Part shown: positions 25,194 to 33,783 of the stretch, one piece after another
Layout of the letters: the number at the start of each line of letters is the position of its first letter
Numbering within the stretch: position 1 is the first letter of the stretch
Origin: JASHPR01 sp963749145
GTDB taxonomy: Bacteria > Actinomycetota > Actinomycetes > Streptosporangiales > Streptosporangiaceae
Reading direction: 5' to 3'
Assembly (NCBI GenBank): GCA_963749145.1
Contig: CAVVLN010000004.1
Location: 1,364,001 to 1,428,000 of the forward strand
DNA: 64,000 nt
Made by a program: the position numbers and the translations under genes
Notes under the pieces: model-generated
Told to the model about the DNA's origin: nothing
Databases searched by the model: none
What the model saw: the letters and a program-made list of their open reading frames with translations, nothing else

Positions 25194-25559
25194 ATGCGCC
25201 CGCCGGCCGCCGTCCTCCTCGGGGCCTGGCACGCGGGCATCACACTGGGCGCCGACCTGTTCAATCTGCCGTTCCGCTTCTCCACCGTGTTCGTCTCGTG
25301 GGCGGATATCGAGCGGATCGTCCTATACCGGCGGTGGCACGGACGGTTCCGCGGGGTCGAGCGCATCGGAATCGAGCGCCGCCAGGGGGCCTCGGTCCTG
25401 TCCCGCGGCAATGAGCCGGGGTCTGGGTGCCCGGTACCTGGCGTAGCAGCCGGGACAACTCGCCTGATCAACACCTGGCAGCTGGATCGCCAGCGTCTCG
25501 CCGCCGTCACTGCGGTCGTTGCGCCAGGCACCCGCATTACGGACTTCAGTATGGCCTAA
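25194..25559 (+). CDS. Hypothetical protein downstream of the mreB relic
   Basis: A 121-residue protein with an AAAGGGGG ribosome site 4-5 bases before the ATG. The middle part (FRFSTVFVSWADIERIVLYR, then FRGVERIGIERRQGASVL) looks like the beta-rich core of a PH-like membrane-associated domain, a guess from pattern only. It follows the mreB reading frame by 18 bp and was probably co-transcribed with it. I do not recognise the family. Confidence 0.55.
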   Translation: MRPPAAVLLGAWHAGITLGADLFNLPFRFSTVFVSWADIERIVLYRRWHGRFRGVERIGIERRQGASVLSRGNEPGSGCPVPGVAAGTTRLINTWQLDRQRLAAVTAVVAPGTRITDFSMA

Positions 25560-25586
25560 GGCCCAAGCGCTGCAGGGTAGCGGAAG

Positions 25587-25599
25587 GTTAGCGATTCTC
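25587..25599. repeat. Right arm of a 13-bp inverted repeat
   Basis: GTTAGCGATTCTC, the exact reverse complement of 23675-23687. Together they bracket the mreB-like gene and the hypothetical gene after it. No target duplication could be seen just outside the arms. Confidence 0.5.
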
Positions 25600-25791
25600 A
25601 CCAGGAGATGATGAACGCGCTTCGCTAGGCTAGAGGCCGCTGTCGTCGGCGTCGCAATTGACTGCTCGGCCGCCTCTGGGCGCCGACGTCCCGACTCTGC
25701 CTAGGCGCCCAGACCTCACCCTGGCGCAGCGCCTCCGCCGCGTCGCGCCGATCGCACCAGTCCTGGGTCCAGGAGAGAGAAGCAGGTGGCT

Positions 25792-25884
25792 ATGAGTGAA
25801 TCACCTGGCGTCCGGGTGACGAGGCCGCTGACGGCGGATCCGCGCGGGTTCTGCGAGCGGCTGGCCGCGCTGGGGCGTTTCTGA
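25792..25884 (+). CDS. Short 30-residue ORF coupled to the K+ channel gene
   Basis: ATG with a good AGGAGAGAGA ribosome site about 12 bases upstream; 30 residues (MSESPGVRVTRPLTADPRGF and ten more), then TGA sharing its A with the channel's ATG (TGATG). The channel itself has no separate ribosome site, so this short frame probably feeds ribosomes to it. It may be a true leader peptide or the stub of a lost gene. Confidence 0.5.
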   Translation: MSESPGVRVTRPLTADPRGFCERLAALGRF

Positions 25885-26624
25885 TGCCGGGTCTTTCCGG
25901 CGAGCATCTGCGCGAGCCGGGGCGAGGACACCCGCTCCGGCGGCTCATGGAGGCGTTCTCCTCGCCGGACAGCTACGGCCTGGTGCTCCTTCTCATTCTC
26001 GTGACCTATGTCTTGTCGGCAACGCTGATGGCGTCATGGGCGAACTCTTTGGTGCTGGGCATACAGATCGCGACGGTGTGGGTGTCATTGCGGGCGTCCC
26101 AGGCGCGCCGAGTGTTCCGGGCGGTCGCCAACGTCGCTTTGGCTGCCGCAGCCCTGGCGGCGATCGCGAGCCCCTTCTTCCAGGCTCAGATGCAGCACGG
26201 CAGAATTGTCTCCTGGGCCAACTGCATTCTGTACCTCATTGCGCCAGTTTCGATAATCCGCCACCTCGTGCTCCGGCGAGTGGTGGACACCCAGACGGTC
26301 CTGGGGGCGATCGCGGCGTACCTGATGGCCGGGATGTTCTTCGCGTTCCTCTATCACGCGCTGGGGTTCAGCCAAACGCAGCCGCCGTTCTTCGGGTCCC
26401 AGGGCCGCGGCACGTTGTCGCAGGACCTGTTCTTTTCGTTCACCACGCTCACCACCACCGGGTACGGCAACCTTGTCCCCGCCGGGAACCCGGGCCAGAC
26501 CTTCGCCGTCCTCGAGATGCTGATCGGTCAGCTGTTCCTGGTCACGGCGGTGGCCAAGGTCGTCAATGCCTGGCGACCGCGCCAGGGCAGGGAAGGATTG
26601 CGGGAGGACTCCGCTGACGAATGA
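25884..26624 (+). CDS. Two-TM-pore potassium channel family protein
   Basis: A 246-residue membrane protein. Four or more hydrophobic helices lie in the N-terminal part (~30-130). They are followed by a classic pore unit: helix AIAAYLMAGMFFAFLYHAL, pore loop with the selectivity filter TTTGYGNL at 190-197, and a last helix (GQTFAVLEMLIGQLFLVTAVAKVV). No RCK/TrkA domain follows, so gating is not by cytosolic nucleotide through that module. It would conduct K+ across the cell membrane. Translation is coupled to the short ORF immediately upstream. Confidence 0.88.
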   Translation: MPGLSGEHLREPGRGHPLRRLMEAFSSPDSYGLVLLLILVTYVLSATLMASWANSLVLGIQIATVWVSLRASQARRVFRAVANVALAAAALAAIASPFFQAQMQHGRIVSWANCILYLIAPVSIIRHLVLRRVVDTQTVLGAIAAYLMAGMFFAFLYHALGFSQTQPPFFGSQGRGTLSQDLFFSFTTLTTTGYGNLVPAGNPGQTFAVLEMLIGQLFLVTAVAKVVNAWRPRQGREGLREDSADE

Positions 26625-26977
26625 TGACGTTCAACATGCTGGAGAACCGATCAGCACCTAGGTGAAACTGTGCGTGAGGGCCGGCGTCGGACTGACCCGC
26701 GGATCTCAGATGAGGGAAACGCGACACCGCGGACAGTCAGTTCATAGCCCTGTCGCTGGCGCGGCGAGGCACTTAAACCCTGGATGTCCTGCTTACGGTC
26801 AACTCGATCTGCCTCAGGTCCGTGCCTCCGCGACGTGGAGGAAAGAGGTGACGGCGTCGTCTGCCACCAGGGGCCAGGTGGCGCGGCAGAGCCGTCGTCG
26901 GCCGCGCCGTTCTGCCGCAGCTGGCGGTCGGCCGGCCCGCCGGGGGCTTATCACGTGCCTGGACCGTAGAACGTGCC
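26625..26977. other. Intergenic stretch, nothing recognised
   Basis: It contains CACCTAGGTGAAAC near 26656, the same 14 bases as near 23778, but no convincing coding frame, hairpin with T-tract, or repeat array. Confidence 0.3.
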
Positions 26978-27245
26978 GTAGCGCAGGATGACGTGCTCGT
27001 GAAGTTCGGCGGCCGTCTCGTCGTGCAGGCTCGCCGCAGCGTGATCAGCCCGGGCACCGAGCTGGCCCATTTTCGCGGCGATTCCCTCGTTGGCCTGCTC
27101 CCGCCCGCCCAGCGCCCGCACCAGCCGTTCCATCCGGGCTACGCCATGGCCGGAATCGTCCTTGCTGCCGGACCCGACAGCGGCTTCGTGGCCGGAACGA
27201 GCGTTCTGTCGCACACCCCGCACCAGAGTGCTGCGGGTCATCGCG
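26978..27245 (+). pseudogene. N-terminal relic of an MDR dehydrogenase
   Basis: The frame reads VVQARRSVISPGTELAHFRG, a gap, PFHPGYAMAGIVLAAGPDSGF and VLSHTPHQSA. This is the catalytic-domain start of zinc-independent MDR enzymes (the RSVISPGTE and PGYAMAG blocks). After that similarity stops and only 40 unrelated residues follow. At least two thirds of the gene are lost. It is separate from the MDR relic near 9.9 kb. Confidence 0.65.
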
Positions 27246-27520
27246 TACGCCGCCTTGATGACCGACGCCTACCCGCCGTTCCGTCTCGACCAAGGCGGGG
27301 AGGCCATGCCCGCCCCCGCACCCGATGACCTCGCACCCGCGTCGGCCGCCGGGGTCCCGGCTCCGGCCGTACTGGTCAGCTGAAGGACCCTGTGGCCGCC
27401 CCGGCACCAGACGTGATCATCTGTGCAGTATGTCCCGAACGGCAGCCGGCCCGGACTCCAGGCCATCCAGACTCCGAGCTGGCTGAACCAGCCAGCTCGA
27501 TTCGAGTGAAAGGACAGAAC

Positions 27521-27685
27521 ATGGAATACAAGGTGCTCAGCGGGCCATTCAACGCCGGCCAGCTCGAAAGCGACCTCAACGGCCACGCCGCCGAGGGGTG
27601 GCGGGTGGCTGGCACGTTTCAGGCCATCAGCTGGATGAAGTCGAGAACCCCGACGGTGATCGTGCTCGAGCGCGCGAAGGCCTGA
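27521..27685 (+). CDS. Small DUF4177-like protein
   Basis: A 54-residue protein from an ATG preceded by GAAAGGACAG. The pattern MEYKVLSGPFNAGQLESDLN, GHAAEGWRVAGTF and a final VIVLER strand matches DUF4177 as I remember it: small beta-alpha-beta proteins of unknown function. It is followed 7 bp later by a small membrane protein gene, so the two likely form one operon. Confidence 0.7.
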   Translation: MEYKVLSGPFNAGQLESDLNGHAAEGWRVAGTFQAISWMKSRTPTVIVLERAKA

Positions 27686-27692
27686 GCGTACT

Positions 27693-27827
27693 ATGACCGC
27701 TCTGTCTTGGTCCGCGCTGGTCATCGGGGCCACCCTGACACTGCTTTTGGTCGCGTTTGTCGTGCGCCGGCTGATCGGCGTGCGCGTGCCGGTGCCGCGC
27801 ACACGAATCAACGACTCGGAACACTAG
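27693..27827 (+). CDS. Small single-pass membrane protein (44 residues)
   Basis: The frame MTALSWSALVIGATLTLLLV and so on contains one strong hydrophobic helix (residues ~6-26) followed by a basic tail (VVRRLIGVRVPVPRTR). It starts 7 bp after the DUF4177-like stop, in the same orientation. Its N-out/C-in or N-in topology cannot be settled; positive-inside favours a cytoplasmic C-terminus. No family recognised. Confidence 0.55.
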   Translation: MTALSWSALVIGATLTLLLVAFVVRRLIGVRVPVPRTRINDSEH

Positions 27828-27992
27828 CGAGTAGCGGCAAGTGTGGGGGCCCGTCCGTGGCGCCAAGCACGGTAGGTTATGTGCTCGGCTACGTGCTTCA
27901 CAGCAGCGCGATGAGACTGGGCCGCGGCGTACGTCTGAATCCCGACAAGGCGACGGGATCGCTCAAAGAGATTCACGACGAAGGGACCTGGC

Positions 27993-28549
27993 ATGCGGCC
28001 GGTGGTATTGCAAATGGGCGTCACCCTCGACGGCTTCGTCCACGGCGCGAAGGGCTATGAGGACTGGGGACTTCCGCCAGAAGACGACGAGGTCGTGGAG
28101 TGGAAGGTCGCATCGCTGCGTGAAGCGGGCACGCACATCATGGGCCGGGCGACCTATGAGGCGATGGCGTCAGTGTGGCCGAACACGACAGGCGTCTACG
28201 CCGAGGTGATGAACGAGATCCCTAAGGTGGTCTTCTCGAAGACGCTAGCCCGCGCCGGCTGGGCGGAAAGCCGGATTGCCGACGGCGACCTGGCCGAGGA
28301 CATCGACCGGCTCAAGCGCGAACCCGGCGGCGTGATCCTCGCCCACGGCGGTGCGACCTTGTTGACGCGCTGATCCGCGATGGGCTAATCGACGAATACC
28401 GGCTGGTGATCCACCCGGTGGCGATCGGCCACGGGGCCGGCCTGTTCAGCGCGCTCCGCGAGCCGCTACGGCTTGACCTGATCGAAGCTCGCAGGTTTCC
28501 GAGCGGGACCGCCATCCACGTCTACCGCCCGAGAGAGGGGAACCGATGA
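27993..28549 (+). pseudogene. Dihydrofolate reductase-like (RibD C-terminal) protein, frameshifted
   Basis: The first frame reads LQMGVTLDGFVHGAKGYEDW, then IMGRATYEAMASVWP, VVFSKTL and GVILAHGGATL, typical of the YyaP/YwjB-like DHFR superfamily. At about 28360 one base is missing. The continuation DALIRDGLIDEYRLVIHPVA, then GTAIHVYRPREGNR, is in the next frame and ends in a normal stop that overlaps the following gene's ATG. A single-base repair would restore a 185-residue protein, so this is a recent pseudogene or a sequence error. Confidence 0.8.
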
Positions 28550-28962
28550 GGACGTTGCACTTCGGCCTGCGTGTCGCCGATCTCGACCGATCGCTGGCGT
28601 TCTATGCCGCCGTCGGCTACGAGGTCGTCGGCAGCGTCCCCGAGACTCCCGTAGGCCAGCTGACCATGCTCAAGCTGCCCGGGGACGAGTTCGTCACGAT
28701 CGAGCTGGTCCACGATCCGGCCCAAGGTGAGGTCAACCTCAGCACGGGCCTGAGTCATTTCGTCATCAAGGTCGAGTCGTTGGATGCAACCATCAGTGAG
28801 CTTGCGGCGCGGGGCATCGGTGCTGAGGCGCCCGTATCACCGGATGGTTCAGACGAGTTCCGGACGACATGGGTGACTGATCCCGACGGCAACCGGATCG
28901 AGCTAGTCCAGTGGCCGGCCGGTCACGCCGACGGCATCACTGCCGCCGATTGGCCGGAGTAA
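28546..28962 (+). CDS. VOC (glyoxalase/bleomycin-resistance) superfamily protein
   Basis: A 138-residue protein with the paired beta-alpha-beta-beta-beta pattern: HFGLRVADLDRSLAFYAAVG at the start and TTWVTDPDGNRIELVQW at the end. Candidate metal ligands are His5, Glu in TIELV, His in LSHFVIKV and Glu in IELVQ. It is a glyoxalase I-like layout; the actual substrate cannot be named. The ATG overlaps the stop of the DHFR-like gene (ATGA), so the two were an operon. Confidence 0.85.
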   Translation: MRTLHFGLRVADLDRSLAFYAAVGYEVVGSVPETPVGQLTMLKLPGDEFVTIELVHDPAQGEVNLSTGLSHFVIKVESLDATISELAARGIGAEAPVSPDGSDEFRTTWVTDPDGNRIELVQWPAGHADGITAADWPE

Positions 28963-29181
28963 GGGGGGGTCTGCTCCTGATGGATGTCCTGTTACACGCA
29001 GATTCGGCGATCCGGTCGCCCAGCGGTCGGCCGCAAGATCACGTTCAGTGACAGGGACCGGTCCGGGGCGGCGCGCGCATCCCCGCCGTTCTGGACGGTT
29101 CGGGCTACGGCGATCTCCTGCATTCAAGACGCCCATAGCTGGGTATTCTGTGCGTCCGCGTGCCGATGGCGTGAGGCCCGG

Positions 29182-29358
29182 ATGGGACGCTGGCAGGCAG
29201 TGGGTGAGATCCAGGTCCGGGTACTGCTCCCAGAAGGATACAAGGACACCGGCGGCCTGATCGATGCGCTTGCCCGCCTGGCGCGCTCGGGCCCGGAGGC
29301 GTCGGAGAACGCTGCGGCACTGTCCTTGCTGCGTGGCCGCTATGATCGGGCCGCTTAG
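29182..29358 (+). CDS. Small hypothetical protein
   Basis: Fifty-eight residues (MGRWQAVGEIQVRVLLPEGY, then TGGLIDALARLARSG) with reasonable codon bias. The reading frame is open further upstream to 28984 without similarity or a clear start. It abuts the end of the transposase relic. Not recognised; may be a fragment. Confidence 0.35.
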   Translation: MGRWQAVGEIQVRVLLPEGYKDTGGLIDALARLARSGPEASENAAALSLLRGRYDRAA

Positions 29359-29383
29359 TTACGGCAGCTGTAGATCGTTGTGA

Positions 29384-29725
29384 TCATGGTGTGATATCGG
29401 CGTAGGCGTTCCAGCGCTGATGAGCCTGGCGGGCGCGGTATTGGTGGCGGCGGCGCCACTGTGACCAGTGCTGGCGGTGGGGCCGGTCTCGGCGGGGCGG
29501 CGGGATGACGGTGTCGCGTAGCAGCCGCACCAGCTCGGGAATGGTGATGGGGATCAGGCCGGTCTCCAGGTCGGCGTGGCTGTCGCGGTGCACGGCGGCG
29601 GCGGCGGCCAGGTACATGTAGGCGAGCAGGCAGATCGCGGTCCAGCGGTGCCAGGATTTCCAGCGGATGACCTGGCCTGCGTCCAGGCCAGCGGCCTGCT
29701 TCGCGAGTTGGTGATCTTCTTCGAT
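29384..29725 (-). pseudogene. IS701-family transposase, C-terminal part
   Basis: Reads EEDHQLAKQAAGLDAGQVIR, WHRWTAICLLAYMYLAA, then HRQHWSQWRRRHQYRARQAHQ and a stop. These are the C-terminal blocks of IS701-type DDE transposases in actinomycetes, including the last catalytic Glu region. The upstream part continues on the other side of the recombinase element at 31594. Joining the two across the 5-bp core restores VARWRIEEDHQLA in frame. Confidence 0.8.
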
Positions 29726-31593
29726 GGTCTAATCGCAAATGGCAAGTTCTGCTGTGTGCGGCGGGTGCAGCTGAGCCTGACCTGGTGGCACTGTCCGCTG
29801 CGATTGCGGGGATCTGCTCTTCATACCGAAGTTGCCCTGGTAGGAGAGCCCGATGACCCGGACCTGGACCGTCTGCCGCCAGTACAGCCCGCGCCCGGAC
29901 GGCGAGCGCCGGTGGGATCAGGCCTACCAGCTGCTGGCGCGTCAGGCCGGGCAGGGCGGCCTGCCCGGCCTGATGCTGATCGCTGAGGAGGACGCTGATG
30001 CGAGTGGCGGTGTATGCGCGGGTGTCGACTACCCGCCAGGCCCAGGCGCAGGGTATCGAGCAGCAGCTTGACCGACTGCGCGGGGCGGCCGCGGAGCGCG
30101 GCTGGGAGCTGGATGACCAGCACGTTTACCGTGATGACGGCTATAGCGGCGCCCGTATCGGCCGTCCGGGGCTGGACCGGCTGCGCGATCACGCGGCGCT
30201 GGCTGAGCTGGACGTGGTGCTGGTGACCGCGCCGGACCGGCTGGCCCGCAACTACGTCCATCAGGTGCTGCTGATTGACGAGCTGGGCGGGCATGGCTGC
30301 CAGGTGGAGTTCCTGGACCGGCCGATGAGCGCCGACCCCCATGATCAGCTGCTGCTGCAGATCCGCGGGGCGGTCGCGGAGTATGAGCGGACGCTGATCG
30401 CTGAGCGGATGCGCCGCGGGCGGCAGGCGAAGCTGCGGGCGGGCACGCTGCTGCCGTGGACCACGGCGCCGTTCGGGTACCGGCTGGATCCCGACCGGCC
30501 CCGCCTGGCATCCGCGGCGCGGGTGGATCCTGGGGAGGCGGTACTGGTGGCGCAGCTGTTCGACTGGTACCTGGAACCGCAGGCCACCGTCTACCGGCTC
30601 GCCCGGCGGCTGACCGATCTGGGGGTGGCCACCCCGAGGGGCGGGCCGCGCTGGAACACAGCCAGCGTGCGTGGCATCTTGCGCAACCCGTCTTATGCCG
30701 GCCGGGCGCTGTCCAACCGCACTCAGGTGGCCCCGGCCCGCGGCCGCAAGTCGGCGATGCTCCCGGCCGGGCCGGGCGTCAGCCATGCGCCGCGGCCGGA
30801 GGAGGACTGGATCGCGGTCCCGGTCCCGGTGATCGTCTCCGAGGAAACCTTTGCCCAGGTGCAGGCCAAGCTGGACGCCAACCAGCAGGGCGCGGCCCGC
30901 AACACCCGCCACGAGTACCTGCTGCGGGCGCTGATCAGCTGCGGCGCCTGCCGGCTGGGATGCACCGGCCGCCAGACCGCGGCCGGCTACCGGTACTACC
31001 TGTGCCGCGGCCGCACCGACCCGCTGCGCGTCGCGCAGGGACAGCGCTGCACCGCCCGCTACATCCCCGCCGGGCAGCTGGACGAGCTGGTCTGGGCCGA
31101 CCTGTGCGCGCTGCTGACCGACCCCGCCCAGGTCACCCGCGCGCTGGCCCGGGCACAAGGCGGCGCCTGGCTGCCCCAGGAACTCCAGGCCCGGCAGGCC
31201 ACCATCGGCCGGGCTCTGGGCCAGCTCGACCGCCAGCAGCAGCGGCTGCTGGACGCCTACCTCGCCGAGGTGATCACCCTGCCGGAACTGGAACGCAAGC
31301 GCCAGGACCTGGATCGCTGCCGCGACACGCTGCTCGCCCAGCAGCGCCAGCTGGATGCCGCGGCCCGGCAGCGGCTGGAACTCGGCGCCGTCGCCGACGG
31401 GATCGAGGCATTCTGCCAGACGGTCCGGGCTGGACTGGCCACCGCCACGTTCGAGCAGCGGCGGCTGCTGGCCGAGCTGCTCATCGACCGCGTGGTGGTC
31501 ACCGACGGCGAGGCCGAGATCCGCTACGTGCTCCCGACCTCGCCCGACGGGCCGCACCGCCCTTTTTGCCAGTTGCGTAAAGACCATCTCGAT
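29721..31593 (+). mobile_element. Serine-recombinase element inserted in an IS701-family transposase gene
   Basis: A 1868-bp insertion bounded by a 5-bp identity TCGAT at both ends (29721-29725 and 31589-31593). Deleting the element together with one TCGAT joins the host transposase in frame. The outer ends of the element read GATGGTCT (left) and AGACCATC (right). In a circle they form an 8-bp inverted repeat around a TC dinucleotide, the geometry of a serine-integrase attP. Cargo is only a 72-residue ORF and the recombinase itself. No inverted terminal repeats or transposase of the DDE type are present, so mobility must rest on the serine recombinase. Confidence 0.75.
29853..30071 (+). CDS. 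Small ORF preceding the serine recombinase
   Basis: A 72-residue frame with a strong GGTAGGAGAG ribosome site. The first ~45 residues (MTRTWTVCRQYSPRPDGERR, AYQLLARQ) show coding-like composition. The rest overlaps the recombinase start in another frame. It lies inside the mobile element and is the only cargo besides the recombinase. It might be an accessory or directionality factor, but no family was recognised. Confidence 0.45.
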   Translation: MTRTWTVCRQYSPRPDGERRWDQAYQLLARQAGQGGLPGLMLIAEEDADASGGVCAGVDYPPGPGAGYRAAA

Positions 31594-31890
31594 CCGCCAC
31601 CTGGCCACGGCGATGGCGATCAGCCGGGACAGCGGGACCGGCCCGGGTGTCCAGCACCGGCAGAACGAGCAGGTGCCGGTGTAACGGTGGCGGCGGACCA
31701 GCAGCACGCTGCGTCCGGCATCGCGCGTGCCGTGGTGGCCGCCGGGCGCGTCGTCGCTGGTCACCTCCAGCATCGCCCAGTCGTAGTGGCGGCTTCCCTT
31801 GGTGCCCGGTGCGCATCCGCTGCCAGGCGTCGCGGGGGATCAGCCTGGCGGCCCCGGCCGCGGTCAGGGTCCGGCCTGAGCCGAGGGTGA
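29998..31890 (+). CDS. Large serine recombinase
   Basis: The resolvase domain begins MRVAVYARVSTTRQAQ with the catalytic Ser10, and continues with QQLDRLRGAA, DGYSGARIGRPGLDRL and VLVTAPDRLARNYVHQ. A recombinase domain (NTASVRGILRNPSYAGRAL), a zinc ribbon (SCGACRLGCTGRQTA then CRGRTD and RCTARYIP) and a C-terminal coiled-coil (~390-500) follow. A GAGGAGG site precedes the ATG. Native-like sequence ends at FCQLRKDHLD, exactly at the right junction. The last ~100 codons are encoded by host DNA (antisense of the transposase), so the tail depends on the insertion site. It catalyses site-specific integration and excision of the element. Confidence 0.88.
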   Translation: MRVAVYARVSTTRQAQAQGIEQQLDRLRGAAAERGWELDDQHVYRDDGYSGARIGRPGLDRLRDHAALAELDVVLVTAPDRLARNYVHQVLLIDELGGHGCQVEFLDRPMSADPHDQLLLQIRGAVAEYERTLIAERMRRGRQAKLRAGTLLPWTTAPFGYRLDPDRPRLASAARVDPGEAVLVAQLFDWYLEPQATVYRLARRLTDLGVATPRGGPRWNTASVRGILRNPSYAGRALSNRTQVAPARGRKSAMLPAGPGVSHAPRPEEDWIAVPVPVIVSEETFAQVQAKLDANQQGAARNTRHEYLLRALISCGACRLGCTGRQTAAGYRYYLCRGRTDPLRVAQGQRCTARYIPAGQLDELVWADLCALLTDPAQVTRALARAQGGAWLPQELQARQATIGRALGQLDRQQQRLLDAYLAEVITLPELERKRQDLDRCRDTLLAQQRQLDAAARQRLELGAVADGIEAFCQTVRAGLATATFEQRRLLAELLIDRVVVTDGEAEIRYVLPTSPDGPHRPFCQLRKDHLDPPPGHGDGDQPGQRDRPGCPAPAERAGAGVTVAADQQHAASGIARAVVAAGRVVAGHLQHRPVVVAASLGARCASAARRRGGSAWRPRPRSGSGLSRG

Positions 31891-32045
31891 GGGCGTGGCT
31901 GGCGCGGACGGCCAGCACGTACCCCATGCCCAGGGCGCGGATCGCCCGGCGCAGGTCACGCCCGCCATACACTTCATCTCCGGTCACGCAGGAGGCGCGG
32001 ATCCCGCGCTGGCGCGCTCGCTGCAGCAGCGCCCCGGCCAGCTCT

Positions 32046-32046
<1 letters not shown>
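31589..32046 (-). pseudogene. IS701-family transposase, middle part
   Basis: Contains TGDEVYGGRDLRRAIRALGM with the DEVYG catalytic block, then ending RMRTG. A one-base deletion near 31815 shifts the frame, after which HYDWAMLEV and PLSRLIAIAVARWRI lead up to the recombinase insertion point. The N-terminal third is missing: at about 32046 the sequence changes to an acyl-CoA ligase on the other strand. The IS copy was therefore dead by truncation and frameshift, as well as interrupted. Confidence 0.75.
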
Positions 32047-32841
<795 letters not shown>

Positions 32842-32973
32842 GATCAGCCAGTTACGCGTGCGACAGTAATATCCGCCGATCTGGGCGGTTCGGGGGGCGC
32901 GGCGGCTGGGGCGCGAGCCGATCCCGGGCAGGATTCGACGAGAAGACCCGCCTCCGCTTCTCGCGGATCTCGA

Positions 32974-33279
32974 TTATGACGACCTGATGGGCGTAGGGCT
33001 GCACGGCCGAGGCGGGCTTCTGCGAGGGATGCCGCGCGCCGTGCTTGGCGCGGTGGTGAGTCGCGGAGCCAGCCCCGACCGCAGCCGCGGGTGGGCGGAC
33101 GGCGCGCGACGCGTGCCTGAGACGAAGTGATACATGGCAAAGCCGAGGACGATAGCGAGCGCCAGCCCCAGCACTGGGGCCCAGTGCCTCCGACCCCGTT
33201 CATCGCGCTCCGGACGGCGCTCTACGCGCCGCCGTATGACCGGACGCGGATTGCCGAACGTGGGGGGTACGCCGACCAC
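32974..33279 (-). CDS. Small membrane-anchored hypothetical protein
   Basis: About 101 residues. A very basic N-terminus (RPVIRRRVERRPERDERGRR) precedes one hydrophobic helix (HWAPVLGLALAIVLGFAMYHFV), and a low-complexity tail follows. It lies directly downstream of another small membrane ORF on the same strand with an 80-bp overlap, which is long, so one of the two ends may be misread or frameshifted. Family not recognised. Confidence 0.45.
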   Translation of the reverse strand: MVGVPPTFGNPRPVIRRRVERRPERDERGRRHWAPVLGLALAIVLGFAMYHFVSGTRRAPSAHPRLRSGLAPRLTTAPSTARGIPRRSPPRPCSPTPIRSS

Positions 33280-33586
33280 GTCTGTGTGCCCAGGATGCCG
33301 AGCAGGTCACCGAGGGCAGCTCATGCTGCGGTGCAGCAGTAACCCCGCTGGCCCTCGGCGGTGACGGTTGCTGTCTGCCCACGCCGTCTAGATCAGGCGC
33401 GTGAACATCGATCGCCCGGGTGGATGCCGTGAACGGCGGCCGGACGGGCCCTTGAGCGGCGGCCCGACCTTGTCGGCCTTGGCCAGGCTCGCCGAACAGC
33501 CGCATCTCCAGGGTGGTGAGCACGACGAGCAGGACGCTCACCACCGGGAAGGTGAGCAACAGCACGAGCGCCTGGGTCAGGTCCAT
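33200..33586 (-). CDS. Small membrane protein downstream of a DosR-like box
   Basis: The N-terminal 30 residues (MDLTQALVLLLTFPVVSVLL then TTLEMRLFGEPGQ) form one clear membrane helix; the start has an AGGTGACC-type site. Beyond residue ~45 the sequence is proline/arginine-rich and may be an out-of-frame tail. A near-consensus DosR/DevR box lies about 150 bp upstream on the same strand, so expression under hypoxia or NO is a possibility (inference). Function unknown. Confidence 0.45.
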   Translation of the reverse strand: MDLTQALVLLLTFPVVSVLLVVLTTLEMRLFGEPGQGRQGRAAAQGPVRPPFTASTRAIDVHAPDLDGVGRQQPSPPRASGVTAAPQHELPSVTCSASWAHRRGRRTPHVRQSASGHTAARRAPSGAR

Positions 33587-33734
33587 GACTGGTCACCTTT
33601 GCTGCTACCGGTCATGCACCGTGTTCGTCGTCGGCCAGGGACCCAGAACCCGGCCTGACCGGTTGGCTGGCCTCTTCGGAGGCCAGTGTGTTCCCTTGTC
33701 CCTTCCATCCTCGGCCTCCGGGCGCGGTAGGCAA

Positions 33735-33748
33735 GGGACGAAAGTCCC
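33735..33748 (-). promoter_or_regulatory. DosR/DevR-like binding box
   Basis: On the minus strand the site reads GGGACTTTCGTCCC, 13 of 14 matches to the mycobacterial DosR core GGGACTWWAGTCCC. DevR/DosR homologues in other actinomycetes use very similar sites. It stands in the gap before the small membrane protein gene. No regulator gene of this type is seen in the window. Confidence 0.5.
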
Positions 33749-33783
33749 GGGGAGTTCACACCCCAAGCCCGTCGGACGCTTCG

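Noticed and set aside
29821..31773. 650-residue minus-strand frame across the recombinase
   Set aside because: Its first ~65 residues are the transposase relic; the rest is antisense of the serine recombinase and has no domain content.
33649..33760. Riboswitch (c-di-AMP/ydaO type) upstream of the small membrane gene
   Set aside because: Some GC-rich stems are present, but the conserved ydaO core sequences were not found; the only convincing element is the DosR-like palindrome.
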